Assembly: GCA_013298695.1 (NCBI GenBank)
Contig: JAAFIS010000006.1
Coordinates: 62,001 to 126,000 of the forward strand
Direction: 5' to 3'
Origin: Betaproteobacteria bacterium
Lineage (GTDB): Bacteria; Pseudomonadota; Gammaproteobacteria; Burkholderiales; Casimicrobiaceae
Length of the DNA: 64,000 nucleotides
A program made the position numbers and the translations under genes. Numbering within the stretch: the stretch's first letter is position 1; every line of letters starts with the position of its first letter. This document shows positions 1 through 8,020 of this stretch, in pieces. Below the pieces are notes generated by a model. That model saw nothing but the letters and a program-made list of their open reading frames with translations, ran no database searches and was not told the DNA's origin.

Positions 1-1
1 T

Positions 2-235
2 CATCGTCAGCTATGGATTCCGCCCGGCTTCGCACACGGCTTTTTAGTCACCAGCGAACGTGCAACGTTTCTCTACAAAACGACCGACTATTACGCGCCG
101 GCCTTTGATCGCACGCTTGCCTGGAACGATCCGACACTCGCGATTGATTGGCCGCTGACCGACATCAGCGCGCCGCAGGTGAGCGAGAAAGACAAGATGG
201 GCAAATCGCTCGCGGACGCTGAAACCCATGCTTAA
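2..235 (+). CDS. rmlC: dTDP-4-dehydrorhamnose 3,5-epimerase, C-terminal part (cut by window edge)
   Basis: This is the last 77 codons of an RmlC-type epimerase, which isomerises dTDP-4-keto-6-deoxyglucose in dTDP-L-rhamnose synthesis in the cytoplasm. The visible part holds the family motif LWIPPGFAHGF of the cupin barrel, followed by a segment with KTTDYYAP and the DPTLAIDWP block that is typical of the RmlC C-terminus. The start lies outside the window. The next gene, rmlD, begins nine bases after the stop codon, so the two are surely co-transcribed and the upstream sequence probably carries rmlA and rmlB. The rhamnose would feed O-antigen or exopolysaccharide. The assignment rests on the motif match and on the neighbour. 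Confidence 0.9.
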   Translation, partial: HRQLWIPPGFAHGFLVTSERATFLYKTTDYYAPAFDRTLAWNDPTLAIDWPLTDISAPQVSEKDKMGKSLADAETHA

Positions 236-244
236 CGCGAATCG

Positions 245-1135
245 ATGAAGGTGCTCGTCACGGGTGCAGGCGGCCAGCTCGGCTTGGCGCTTAGCCGAAA
301 GCTCGGCAATGTGCACGAAGTCATTCGCGCTAATCGCGCAATGCTCGACATCACCGATTCGGCCTCGTGCGAGCGGGAGATTTCGTCAACCGCCCCAGAC
401 GTTGTAATCAATTGCGCTGCGTACACCGCCGTCGACAAAGCCGAGAATGATCGCGACGCGGCGTTCGCAAGCAACGCAACTGCAGCGGGCAATTTGGCGC
501 GCGCAGCCCGCGAATGCGGCGCATTGTTGATCCACTTTTCAACCGATTACGTGTTCAACGGTGTCGCACCGCAGACGAGCAACGGCGCACGCCCGTGCCT
601 TGAAACGGACGCGACCGACCCGCTAGGTGTATACGGCCAGAGCAAGCGCGAGGGCGAGCTTGCGGTGATGCACGCGGGTGGCGAACACCTGATTTTTCGG
701 CTGAGTTGGGTGTATTCCAACGACGGCGCGAATTTCTACAAAACCATGCTGCGTCTGGCTAGCGAACGCGATCAGCTTCGTGTGGTGGCCGATCAATTCG
801 GGACACCGAACTTCACGGGTGATTTAGCCGACGCAGTGGCGCATGTACTCAGCTTTTCGCGTGAGGCGCTCGCCGCGCGAGTTGGGCTGTACCATCTGAG
901 CGCGAGCGGTGTCACTTCATGGCACGCATTCGCTGAGAAAATCATTGCAGGCGCGCAACTGACGCGGATGCCTAGGGTCGAACCGATTACAACCGCACAG
1001 TTTCCTACACCGGCCGTGCGCCCCGCCTACAGCGCACTCGACGCAAGTCGCTTTGAGACGACATTCGCATGGACTCTTCCTAATTGGGAAGCGGGGCTCG
1101 CGCGATGTCTTGCAGAGCGTCGCGTGTCAGCGTAA
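245..1135 (+). CDS. rmlD: dTDP-4-dehydrorhamnose reductase RmlD
   Basis: A 296-residue short-chain dehydrogenase that performs the last step of dTDP-L-rhamnose synthesis, the NAD(P)H-dependent reduction of dTDP-6-deoxy-L-lyxo-4-hexulose. The N-terminal Rossmann motif TGAGGQLG is at residues 6-13, the STDYVFNG block at 99-106, and the catalytic Tyr130-x3-Lys134 pair lies in VYGQSK. Length and motif order are normal for RmlD. The ATG at 245 follows the rmlC stop by nine bases, which indicates one operon. No terminator is obvious before the unrelated protease gene at 1215. Confidence 0.95.
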   Translation: MKVLVTGAGGQLGLALSRKLGNVHEVIRANRAMLDITDSASCEREISSTAPDVVINCAAYTAVDKAENDRDAAFASNATAAGNLARAARECGALLIHFSTDYVFNGVAPQTSNGARPCLETDATDPLGVYGQSKREGELAVMHAGGEHLIFRLSWVYSNDGANFYKTMLRLASERDQLRVVADQFGTPNFTGDLADAVAHVLSFSREALAARVGLYHLSASGVTSWHAFAEKIIAGAQLTRMPRVEPITTAQFPTPAVRPAYSALDASRFETTFAWTLPNWEAGLARCLAERRVSA

Positions 1136-1214
1136 ATTCGACGTGTTGCGTTGAATCCAGGATTAAGTCGAAAAACGCACACGCTTCATTCCAGATTTTG
1201 AGAGGACAACTACG

Positions 1215-3242
1215 ATGAAACATCAATGGCTCGCTTGGGTCGGCGCATTAAGTGCCGCCATCAGCATGAATTCGTCGGTGTACGCAGTCACCGAAAACTT
1301 ATCGAGTGGCGCCCCCTCCTCGGTGCCCGGTGAGAAGCGAAGCGTTCCTCAGGCAGTGCTAGACGGCGAAAAATCACTGTCTGTTGAGCGTTTTTTAACC
1401 AACGCAGCGCCCAGCCGCACGCTCACAATAGATGCATACTCGGCGGATCAACTTCAAAAGAAGATGGCAGAAACTGCGGCGACAGGTAAGAACAAAGTGC
1501 CGTTGGTCGCAGGCGTGGGGCGCGACGTTCCCATCAGCTCCCAGTTAGTTCGATTAGCTGATTTATCTTGGTCAACACTTGCGAACGGTTCACGGGTTGC
1601 GAAGATGGCGGTGCGGCTCACCGATGGCGTTGGCATGCGTTTGGGCTATCGCATCGACGGACCGGTCGATGGTCTCACGCTTCGTTTCGGCACTGCTACA
1701 CAAGACACGGCGTACATCGGCGCGCCGATTGAAAGTGGCGCGCGCAGCTGGTCGCCGACGATCGACAGTGCTGAAGGTATCGTTGAATTCGCATTGCGCG
1801 CTGACGCAAATCCTGCGACCTTTGAAATGCGACTCGAAAAAATTTCGCAGCTCGCTAAGGTTGGCGGCGATCTCAAAGGTGCGAGCCCACGTGCACCCAG
1901 TGTCTGCAGCAGCAGCCCAAATAGCATCGGCTGCCGGGATGCATGCAACATTGACCTCGCGTGCATCCAAAATCCATCGCAAGCGCTGCGCGATGTAGGC
2001 AAAGCGACGACAAAATATCTCTACACCGACGACAGCGACGGTCGAACCTACATCTGCACCGGCACCTTGCTTAACTCGAACGCGAGCCCACGCCGCCCGT
2101 ATATCTACACCGCCGCGCATTGCATTTCGACGCAGCGTGAAGCCTCGACGATGGAGACGTATTGGTTTTTCGATTCGATTTCGTGCGCTGACACCATCTC
2201 GACGCCGCCCTTCCAACGCATCACCACTGGCGCATCGCTCAAGCTCGCCGATGAAAACATGGACGTTTCGCTGGTTGAGATGAACAGCTCGCCGCCGCTG
2301 GGCGTGGTGTTCGCGTCATGGGACGCAACAATCATCCCGCGCACTGCCATCTTGGTCGGTGTGCACCATCCCTACGGCGATCTGAAAACTTTTTCCGAAG
2401 GCACGATGCAGGGCTACGAGAAGCTAACCAGTATCGATAACTTCATCAAAGTTCGTTGGACGCCGGGAAAAGGCACAACCGAGCAAGGCTCGAGCGGCTC
2501 CGGCATCTTTACTTACAACGAAGATTGTGGCGGCGGCGCACCTTGCTATCAGCTGCGTGGCGGCCTGGAGGGTGGTGCGGCGTCGTGCCAAAACCCAACG
2601 GGTGCTGACTACTACTCGCGCATGGATCTATTGTTTACCAAGCTCTCGCCGTATCTCTCACCTAGCTCGGCGATTCCAACGACGACGTCTTCGCAAGCGT
2701 CCATGGTCGAGTACTACAACCCGCAGTTTGACTACTATTTCATGACCTCGCGCGAGACTGAGAAATCGATCCTTGACGGTATCCGCAACACCTCCGGTGA
2801 CGCGCTTTGGTACCGCACCGGTTACTGGTTCAAAACCGATCCATTTGCAACGCCGAACACCAGTTCGCTCACGCGCTACTATGTTCCCGGTGCCGCGAAA
2901 AATTCGCAACGCGGAACACATTTCTACACCGTGCTCACAACAGATCGTCAAGCGATTACTAGCACCGGTAAAGAGCGTTTCAGCAGCTCGGGTTGTAGCG
3001 ATGTCGCGAACACTTTTTTCTGTAACGAAGGCACTGATTCGTACGCCGCACCGCCGATTGGCAGCGGCGCAGCCGGACGCTGCGCAGCGGGCGAACAATC
3101 GGTGTGGCGGGTATTCCGAGGCAACTCGCGGTTCCCCGATGACGCGAACCACCGCTACGTAACGACGCCGGGGCTCTACAACTACATGGTCAACGAGCTG
3201 GGTTGGGATGCAGAGTTCGTCAATATGTGTGTACGCCCGTAA
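1215..3242 (+). CDS. Secreted lysyl-endopeptidase-like serine protease with C-terminal DUF5648 module
   Basis: A 675-residue secreted protein. It starts with a Sec signal peptide (about residues 1-24, cleavage near VYA) and a propeptide-like region (25-225). A chymotrypsin-fold protease domain (about 228-485) resembles Achromobacter lysyl endopeptidase: His302 in YTAAHC, Asp350 in ENMDVSL and Ser427 in GSSGSG form the likely triad, with several cysteines for disulfides. The C-terminus (about 495-675) has aromatic-rich YYNPQFDYYFMTS and HFYT segments typical of DUF5648, a module seen on many exported betaproteobacterial proteins and of unknown role, perhaps in attachment. ATG 1215 is preceded by GAGAGGA. 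Secretion and cleavage after lysine are inferred from family likeness, not from specificity residues. Confidence 0.85.
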   Translation: MKHQWLAWVGALSAAISMNSSVYAVTENLSSGAPSSVPGEKRSVPQAVLDGEKSLSVERFLTNAAPSRTLTIDAYSADQLQKKMAETAATGKNKVPLVAGVGRDVPISSQLVRLADLSWSTLANGSRVAKMAVRLTDGVGMRLGYRIDGPVDGLTLRFGTATQDTAYIGAPIESGARSWSPTIDSAEGIVEFALRADANPATFEMRLEKISQLAKVGGDLKGASPRAPSVCSSSPNSIGCRDACNIDLACIQNPSQALRDVGKATTKYLYTDDSDGRTYICTGTLLNSNASPRRPYIYTAAHCISTQREASTMETYWFFDSISCADTISTPPFQRITTGASLKLADENMDVSLVEMNSSPPLGVVFASWDATIIPRTAILVGVHHPYGDLKTFSEGTMQGYEKLTSIDNFIKVRWTPGKGTTEQGSSGSGIFTYNEDCGGGAPCYQLRGGLEGGAASCQNPTGADYYSRMDLLFTKLSPYLSPSSAIPTTTSSQASMVEYYNPQFDYYFMTSRETEKSILDGIRNTSGDALWYRTGYWFKTDPFATPNTSSLTRYYVPGAAKNSQRGTHFYTVLTTDRQAITSTGKERFSSSGCSDVANTFFCNEGTDSYAAPPIGSGAAGRCAAGEQSVWRVFRGNSRFPDDANHRYVTTPGLYNYMVNELGWDAEFVNMCVRP

Positions 3243-3297
3243 TTATTGGGCGCGCGCTGAGTTTCGGCGGGCTTTCGATATAGTTTCTTTTCCTCGT

Positions 3298-3322
3298 GTT
3301 CGCCCAATTAAATTGGGCGAAC
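3298..3322. repeat. Perfect 12-bp-arm palindrome between convergent genes (CCCAATT family)
   Basis: Arms GTTCGCCCAATT (3298-3309) and AATTGGGCGAAC (3311-3322) flank a single A. The element sits between the stop of the protease gene (3242, plus) and the stop of the MOSC gene (3345, minus). No T-run follows on either strand, so it is not a classical intrinsic terminator, though it may act as a 3'-end barrier for both messages. A near copy lies at 62455-62481. Confidence 0.8.
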
Positions 3323-3344
3323 GCTCAATGGACTGAGCAACGGA

Positions 3345-4211
3345 TTAGAAGCGGTAATTTGCGGTTGCGACTGCGCCGCGCTCGATGCGTCCGCTCCGCG
3401 CTACCACCGCATTCCAGCCGAACGTCACGCCGCCTAAATCAGGATTGTTGCGAAAGCGCGCAAGCGTGTTGAGCGGTTCATCTGACAGTCGAGCGCCGGA
3501 ATTCTGGTCGGTCGTTGTGATTTCGCAGCGAACGCACGGTTTCACGAGCTTAAATTCGACATCGCCAACCGAGATTGTTTCGATGTGATCTTCGTCCCAG
3601 GCGGGCAGCCCACGCAAGACGACGTTGGGACGAAACCGATCCATCGGCATTAGCGCGTCGCCTGTTCGGTTCATGCGCACGTTGAGATCGGCAAGCGACG
3701 CTTCGTTGGCAACTAACACCGGATAGCCGTCAGCGAAAAAAGTGTGGGCACCCGTATCGCCAGCGTAGCGCGCATTGCAGAGACGCTGCTGTTCCGGGTG
3801 AAACTTGACCAGCCGCACGCTACCGGGCTTCATTCCAAGCGCCGCGCTCAACCAATTTGCCGCCTCATCGCCCGCGTCCAGCGCGACCACTTCGCTGCTC
3901 CACACTTTCACTCTCGCAAGTGCATGCGCCGCCGGCTTCGCAACGACAAGCTCAGCGGCACTGTCGCGATGCAAAACGAGGCCGCCATCGGCGAGCGGGG
4001 TGGCGCGCAAGGTAGCGAGCAGTGGTTGTTCGCGTTGCGTAATAAATCGCTGCGGTGTCGCTCGTGGATCAACGAGCATCCAGCTGCGATCTTGGGCGAG
4101 CCCGGTGACGGCGACGTCGATCGCATCCGCTGCGTTGGCGCGCAACGACTTCACCGGATAAACAAAAAGCCCGGCGACTGTGATGTCTTCCGGGCTTTCG
4201 AGGTGCGTCAT
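3345..4211 (-). CDS. MOSC domain-containing protein (YcbX/mARC-like)
   Basis: A 288-residue cytoplasmic protein with an N-terminal MOSC beta-barrel domain (FVYPVKSLRA near residues 16-25) and a C-terminal MOSC domain. The C-terminal domain carries the block DRFRPNVVLRG and the conserved cysteine in KPCVRCEITT, expected to coordinate the molybdenum cofactor. Relatives such as YcbX reduce N-hydroxylated compounds using electrons from a partner. This protein has no fused 2Fe-2S ferredoxin domain at its end, unlike E. coli YcbX, so a separate electron donor would be required. It begins 35 bases after the cytochrome c4 stop on the same strand, so the two are probably co-transcribed; whether they share electrons is not known. 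Confidence 0.85.
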   Translation of the reverse strand: MTHLESPEDITVAGLFVYPVKSLRANAADAIDVAVTGLAQDRSWMLVDPRATPQRFITQREQPLLATLRATPLADGGLVLHRDSAAELVVAKPAAHALARVKVWSSEVVALDAGDEAANWLSAALGMKPGSVRLVKFHPEQQRLCNARYAGDTGAHTFFADGYPVLVANEASLADLNVRMNRTGDALMPMDRFRPNVVLRGLPAWDEDHIETISVGDVEFKLVKPCVRCEITTTDQNSGARLSDEPLNTLARFRNNPDLGGVTFGWNAVVARSGRIERGAVATANYRF

Positions 4212-4246
4212 GAACTGAGCTTGCGCGGCGCGCTTTGAGCTGCGCG

Positions 4247-4897
4247 CTAGTTGGCTTTGAGTCCTGCGGTGTACTCGGAGAGCGCCTTGATTTCAGCGTC
4301 AGTCAGTTTCGCTGCGATCTGCATCATCATCTTGCCGCTGGCATTGGAATCTTCCTTTGTAGCCTTGCCGCGAACACCGGTTTTGAACGCGGTGAGCTGA
4401 GCCAGCGTGTATTCCGCGTGTTGGCCGCCGATGCGCGGATACTGCGCGGGAATGCCTGCTCCAGAAGGCGAATGACAGCCCGCACAGGCTGGCAGGTTGC
4501 GCGACGCGTCGCCCGCGCGATAGAGTTTTTCGCCCGTTTTTGCGAGCACGAGATCTTTGCTGCCGACGCTGCGCGGCTTCTGCGCCGAGTAGTAAACGCC
4601 AAGCGCTTTCATGTCGGCGTCAGACAAATTCGCGGCAAAGCCCTTCATGATGGCGTTGTCGCGTTGGCCCGTTTTGAAATGCTTTAACTGACGCGCGATG
4701 TATTGCCAAGACATGCCAGCAAGGCTTGGCTGGTTCGGCACCGACGAGTAGCCGTCTGCGCCGTGACAGCCTGAGCAAACGCCAGCGAGCGCTTGACCTT
4801 TAGCAAAGTCAGGGTCTTTGTTCGCCTGCGCGAAGGAGAAAACAGAGAGAGTGCACGCGAAAAAAGCGGCGGCTCGGAAAGCAAATTTGATCGGCAT
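4247..4897 (-). CDS. Diheme cytochrome c4
   Basis: A 216-residue periplasmic cytochrome of the c4 family. The signal peptide spans residues 1-25 (ending SFAQA). Two haem-binding sites, CSGCHG at 41-46 and CAGCHS at 138-143, mark two homologous class I domains with methionines available as axial ligands. Cytochrome c4 carries electrons from the bc1 complex to terminal oxidases, notably cbb3, which is encoded later in this window. Upstream on its strand is a TATAAT box (4975-4980). Length and domain structure are normal. Confidence 0.92.
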   Translation of the reverse strand: MPIKFAFRAAAFFACTLSVFSFAQANKDPDFAKGQALAGVCSGCHGADGYSSVPNQPSLAGMSWQYIARQLKHFKTGQRDNAIMKGFAANLSDADMKALGVYYSAQKPRSVGSKDLVLAKTGEKLYRAGDASRNLPACAGCHSPSGAGIPAQYPRIGGQHAEYTLAQLTAFKTGVRGKATKEDSNASGKMMMQIAAKLTDAEIKALSEYTAGLKAN

Positions 4898-5222
4898 GAT
4901 CGTGATCTCGGCGGCTGACTTAGCGCGCCGTGTGGCACGCCGAAAGCGCGTAATTGAACTGACAACAACCCGAAATTATAGCTTTCGGCGGACGGTTTTT
5001 TGTCGGTTCTCTGCAGACGCGCACTGCGACAAGCGCGAGCAGAACTTCAGCGAGTTTTTGGCTGTGGCGCGCGCACTCTTTCGCCCAACATCGCCGACGC
5101 CGTTTGGCAACGTAGGAGACAATCAGCAACTTCGCGACAGGCTCGTCTGCTGCGTACGCCATAGCGTCGCTTGCGCAACGAGACAACGTATTTGTTCGCC
5201 CTGTAGTCTAACGCCCCCATTT
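4898..5222. other. Divergent intergenic region (cytochrome c4 / engB)
   Basis: About 325 bases lie between two divergent genes. On the minus strand there is a perfect TATAAT at 4980-4975 about 80 bases before the cytochrome c4 ATG, but no good -35 element at 17 bases. The reading frame of engB stays open across this stretch up to 4818. The homology to EngB begins only at the ATG at 5223 and the upstream frame reads as non-coding, so I treat the whole stretch as promoter and leader DNA. Confidence 0.5.
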
Positions 5223-5912
5223 ATGCAAGCTGCCAAGCCCATTCGCCGGATCATCGATTCCGCCCATATTGAACGCATCACCCATTTTTCTGGGGCGAGC
5301 TTCGTTAAATCCGTTGTTGAGTATGATGGATGTCCGCCAGAAACTGGGCCCGAAGTCGCGTTCGTGGGTCGCTCCAATTCCGGAAAATCGAGCACCATCA
5401 ACAAATTTGCGGGGCAAACGCGCCTCGCGTACGCGAGCAAGATGCCGGGGCGTACGCGCGAGCTCAATTTTTTCGCGCTGCGCGGCGGCGGATATTTAGT
5501 TGATCTGCCGGGCTATGGATTTGCCCGAACACCGCGCGATAAACAACGTGTTTGGATTGGCGTGATCGAAGAATATCTTCGCTCGCGCTCAGCGCTGAAG
5601 GGCGTTGTGCTGCTGAGCGACGTGCGTCACGCACCGCACGCGATGGATCTTGAATTCATCGACTGGCTTAACCGCGAGAGCGAATCCAACATTCCGCGCC
5701 CCGCTGTGCTTTGGTTGCTCAATAAAGCCGACAAGCTCACGCAAAGCGAGCGCATGAAAATCGAGCGCGAAACTCGCGCGCAAATCGCTGAATATCTGCG
5801 TCCTGGCGACGCGGTGGTGTTGTTCTCTGCCCATAGTGGTCTGGGCATGAAACACTGCGCGACGACGTTTGACGCGTGGTTCACGCCGCCAGATCCGATC
5901 GCCGCCGACTAA
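5223..5912 (+). CDS. engB: Ribosome biogenesis GTP-binding protein EngB (YihA/YsxC)
   Basis: A 229-residue GTPase of the TrmE-Era-EngA-EngB family, needed for late assembly of the 50S ribosomal subunit. It has all five G motifs: G1 GRSNSGKSS, G2 in PGRTRELN, G3 DLPGYG, G4 NKAD, and G5 SAHSG. The open frame extends 135 codons further upstream, but family members start with a short lead like MQAAKPIRR, so the ATG at 5223 is chosen. A ribosome-binding site before it is weak. In many betaproteobacteria engB is next to a cytochrome c4 gene transcribed the other way, as it is here. Confidence 0.93.
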   Translation: MQAAKPIRRIIDSAHIERITHFSGASFVKSVVEYDGCPPETGPEVAFVGRSNSGKSSTINKFAGQTRLAYASKMPGRTRELNFFALRGGGYLVDLPGYGFARTPRDKQRVWIGVIEEYLRSRSALKGVVLLSDVRHAPHAMDLEFIDWLNRESESNIPRPAVLWLLNKADKLTQSERMKIERETRAQIAEYLRPGDAVVLFSAHSGLGMKHCATTFDAWFTPPDPIAAD

Positions 5913-5990
5913 ACGAGCAACGCGCTTGATGTTCTAAACAAACGCGTATTTGCGAGAGCTCGCCGTCAGGCCGTGAAGTTCGGATGAGGC

Positions 5991-6029
5991 AAAAGAAAAG
6001 CCCCGGATTACCTTAGCAATCAGAGGCTT
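5991..6029 (-). terminator. Strong intrinsic terminator, minus strand
   Basis: Read on the minus strand, arms AAGCCTCTGATTGC and GTAATCCGGGGCTT (6029-5998) close a TAAG loop. The 14-pair stem has one mismatch and two G-U pairs, and is followed directly by TTCTTTT (5997-5991). It ends a minus-strand transcript that cannot belong to engB. comM ends 325 bases upstream, and a good promoter lies between, so an independent RNA is the better explanation. Confidence 0.8.
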
Positions 6030-6105
6030 AATGTCCGAAGCCACATCGAGAAGAGGGAGCCGCGAACACCCGTTCAGGGAGGAGAAACGGGAGACGAAAC
6101 GTCTA
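5991..6105 (-). ncRNA. Candidate trans-acting small RNA with CUCCUCCC loop
   Basis: Between engB and comM the minus strand holds a complete small transcription unit of roughly 110-115 bases. The promoter is at 6140-6112. The predicted 5' end runs straight into a small hairpin (AGACG-TTT-CGTCT, 6104-6092). A second hairpin follows, with stem CCCGTT/AACGGG (6091-6086 and 6074-6069), whose 11-base loop reads TCTCCTCCCTG, a near-perfect complement of a Shine-Dalgarno sequence. Next is a pyrimidine-rich single strand (CTCCCTCTTCTC) and finally the terminator at 6029-5991. Exposed CCUCC loops are known from several bacterial small RNAs that block ribosome-binding sites. No known family is recognised, and expression is inferred only. 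Confidence 0.6.
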
Positions 6106-6111
6106 GCTCGA

Positions 6112-6140
6112 ATTCTGTTGACGTTTTCGAAGTCTGTCAA
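6112..6140 (-). promoter_or_regulatory. Sigma-70 promoter of the candidate small RNA
   Basis: On the minus strand a perfect -35 TTGACA (6140-6135) is followed after exactly 17 bases by CAGAAT (6117-6112), a 4/6 match to the -10 consensus. Transcription should start near 6105, at the foot of the first small-RNA hairpin. Confidence 0.6.
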
Positions 6141-6224
6141 GTGTCCAAGACAAAACGGCAGCTGACTACCCTAATTTTGATAGGCCGGATCGTTGGATCC
6201 ACAAATAGCTATTATGCTTATATC

Positions 6225-6240
6225 GCCCAATTTACTGGGC
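6225..6240. repeat. CCCAATT-type palindrome, short form
   Basis: GCCCA-ATTTAC-TGGGC lies 114 bases downstream of the comM stop on the minus strand. It shares the CGCCCAATT core with the elements at 3298 and 62455, but only five outer pairs are kept. Confidence 0.5.
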
Positions 6241-6353
6241 ATCACGCGGATTATTCGTTTTTTCGATATCTACATAAAAATTAATGTTTTCCCAATGGAA
6301 TGAACGTTAAATAGCGCTTTTCATTTTCACGAATGCAGCGACGCAACGCTGCT

Positions 6354-7850
6354 TTAAGTTTGCCGATACCCAAGCGCTTCCGCGAGATGTGAAAGCGCGA
6401 TCGGTTCAACACCCGCCAAATCAGCGATGGTGCGCGCAACGCGAACGACGCGATGCTGGGCGCGCGCAGACAGGCCCATCTTTACCGTGGCTTGCTGCAT
6501 CAGCGCTTCGCTTGAAGCGTCAAGCGCGCAAAGTTCAGCCAGTTCGCCCACGCCGAGCAGGGCGTTAGGTTTGCCTTGCCGCAGCAGCGCTCGGCCGTTG
6601 GCCTCGACCACTCGCTCACGAATCACCGCGCTCGCCTCTCCTAAGCCTTTGCTCGGGTCGCGAAGCATGTCGCTGCCCTGCATCGGCACCGTAATTTGCA
6701 TGTCGATTCGATCCAGTAGCGGCCCGGAAATGCGCCCGCGATAGCGCGCAATTTGGTCGGGCGTACAGCGGCAGGGCTTCGCTGCGATCTGGGCGCCGAG
6801 GTAGCCATCCGGACAGGGGTTCATCGCGGCGATCAACATGAAATTTGCGGGGTACGTAACCTGCCGTGCCGCGCGCGAAATGTTGATTGCGCGATTTTCA
6901 AGCGGCTCACGCAACACTTCGAGGATGCGTCGATCATATTCGGCGAATTCATCCAAAAACAAAACGCCGTGATGCGCGAGGGAGATTTCACCCGGTTTCG
7001 GATCGCTGCCGCCGCCTACCAGTGCCGCCGCACTCGCCGAGTGATGCGGGGCGCGAATCGGGCGCTCGGCGAACGCATCAGCGCGAAACTTTCCAACCAA
7101 AGACAACAGCGCAGCACTCTCGACCGCTTCTTGTTCGCTCATCGGCGGCAAGATGCTCGGCAAGCGATGCGCGAGCATACTTTTCCCGGTGCCGGGCGGA
7201 CCGATCAACAAAACGTTGTGACGCCCAGCGGCCGCGATTTCAAGCGCGCGTTTGGCCTGCGCCTGCCCGCGCACATCGGAAAAGTCAGGGTAAGTCGGCG
7301 CGCTGGCCGACGTTGCGACACTCGCTGCGGCTAACGATTGACGGCCGGCAACGTGCGCCGCAACCTGCAGCAGCGATTGCGCAGAAAGCACATGTGCGCC
7401 CGGCGCAAGTGCGGCTTCGGCCGCTGATGCCGCCGGAACGATCAGCGTGCGGCCCGAAGCCTTTGCAGCAAGCGCCATTGCGAGCGCGCCGCGCACTGGG
7501 CGAAGATCGCCGTTTAAGCCTAATTCACCGGCAAATTCGAATTCCGCCAGCCGCTTCACCGGCAACTGACCGCTGGCAGCGAGCAACGAAATCGCGATGG
7601 GGAGGTCAAACCGCCCTGATTCCTTGGGAATCTCGGCGGGTGCCAAATTCGCAGTGAGCTTGCGATACGGAAAATCGAAACCCGCGGTTTGGATCGCGGC
7701 GCGCACGCGATCACGGGATTCACGCACCTCAACCTCAGGCAATCCGACCAAATTGAACGCAGGGTTGCCGTTCGCGATGTGCAGTTCAACCGTCACCGGT
7801 TCGGCATGCATGCCCGAGAGGGCGCGAGAGTGTGCGATAGCGAGCGACAT
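6354..7850 (-). CDS. comM: ComM/YifB-family AAA+ ATPase (Mg-chelatase-like)
   Basis: A 498-residue protein of the YifB/ComM family. ComM is a hexameric branch-migration helicase that extends homologous joints during natural transformation. The N-terminal third is the ChlI/Lon-like fold (MSLAIAHSRALSGM, then VGLPEVEVRESRDRVRAA). The AAA+ core has Walker A GPPGTGKSMLA, Walker B VLFLDEFAEY, and a zinc-site-like NPCPDGYLG...CRCTPDQI region typical of the family. Length is normal. A consensus LexA operator lies 19-38 bases upstream of the start, which suggests induction with the SOS response. With the pilus genes in this window it would complete a DNA-uptake pathway, although no other competence gene is seen here. 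Confidence 0.93.
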   Translation of the reverse strand: MSLAIAHSRALSGMHAEPVTVELHIANGNPAFNLVGLPEVEVRESRDRVRAAIQTAGFDFPYRKLTANLAPAEIPKESGRFDLPIAISLLAASGQLPVKRLAEFEFAGELGLNGDLRPVRGALAMALAAKASGRTLIVPAASAAEAALAPGAHVLSAQSLLQVAAHVAGRQSLAAASVATSASAPTYPDFSDVRGQAQAKRALEIAAAGRHNVLLIGPPGTGKSMLAHRLPSILPPMSEQEAVESAALLSLVGKFRADAFAERPIRAPHHSASAAALVGGGSDPKPGEISLAHHGVLFLDEFAEYDRRILEVLREPLENRAINISRAARQVTYPANFMLIAAMNPCPDGYLGAQIAAKPCRCTPDQIARYRGRISGPLLDRIDMQITVPMQGSDMLRDPSKGLGEASAVIRERVVEANGRALLRQGKPNALLGVGELAELCALDASSEALMQQATVKMGLSARAQHRVVRVARTIADLAGVEPIALSHLAEALGYRQT

Positions 7851-7868
7851 AGCGTTGTTTCGAGAAAA

Positions 7869-7888
7869 TACTGTTTAAGGATACAGTA
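7869..7888 (-). promoter_or_regulatory. LexA (SOS) box upstream of comM
   Basis: TACTGTTTAAGGATACAGTA is a perfect TACTGT-N8-ACAGTA inverted repeat and fits the CTGT-N8-ACAG LexA consensus of gamma- and many betaproteobacteria. The flanking AA and TT extend the symmetry to nine-base arms. It lies between comM (start 7850, minus) and the DUF6600 gene (start 8021, plus). It is 19 bases from the comM start codon, a repressing position. Confidence 0.75.
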
Positions 7889-8020
7889 TTTGCATGAGTC
7901 CGCCGCGTCGTTAGCCGTAGATTCAGAAGTTTTTGAGTTTGAGTGTTTTCCTCGCTCGGTCAACGGGTCTGTTTCGGGAGACGTTGGCTGAACACAAAAT
8001 CTGATTTCGTAGGAGGCCCT

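Noticed and set aside
4818-5222. N-terminal extension of EngB by 135 codons
   Set aside because: It runs back over the cytochrome c4 gene and its promoter, and family members start at the position of the ATG at 5223.
5934-6140. 68-codon frame on the minus strand over the small-RNA region
   Set aside because: Its start would be the TTG of the TTGACA -35 box, it has no ribosome-binding site, and the strong terminator hairpin lies inside it.
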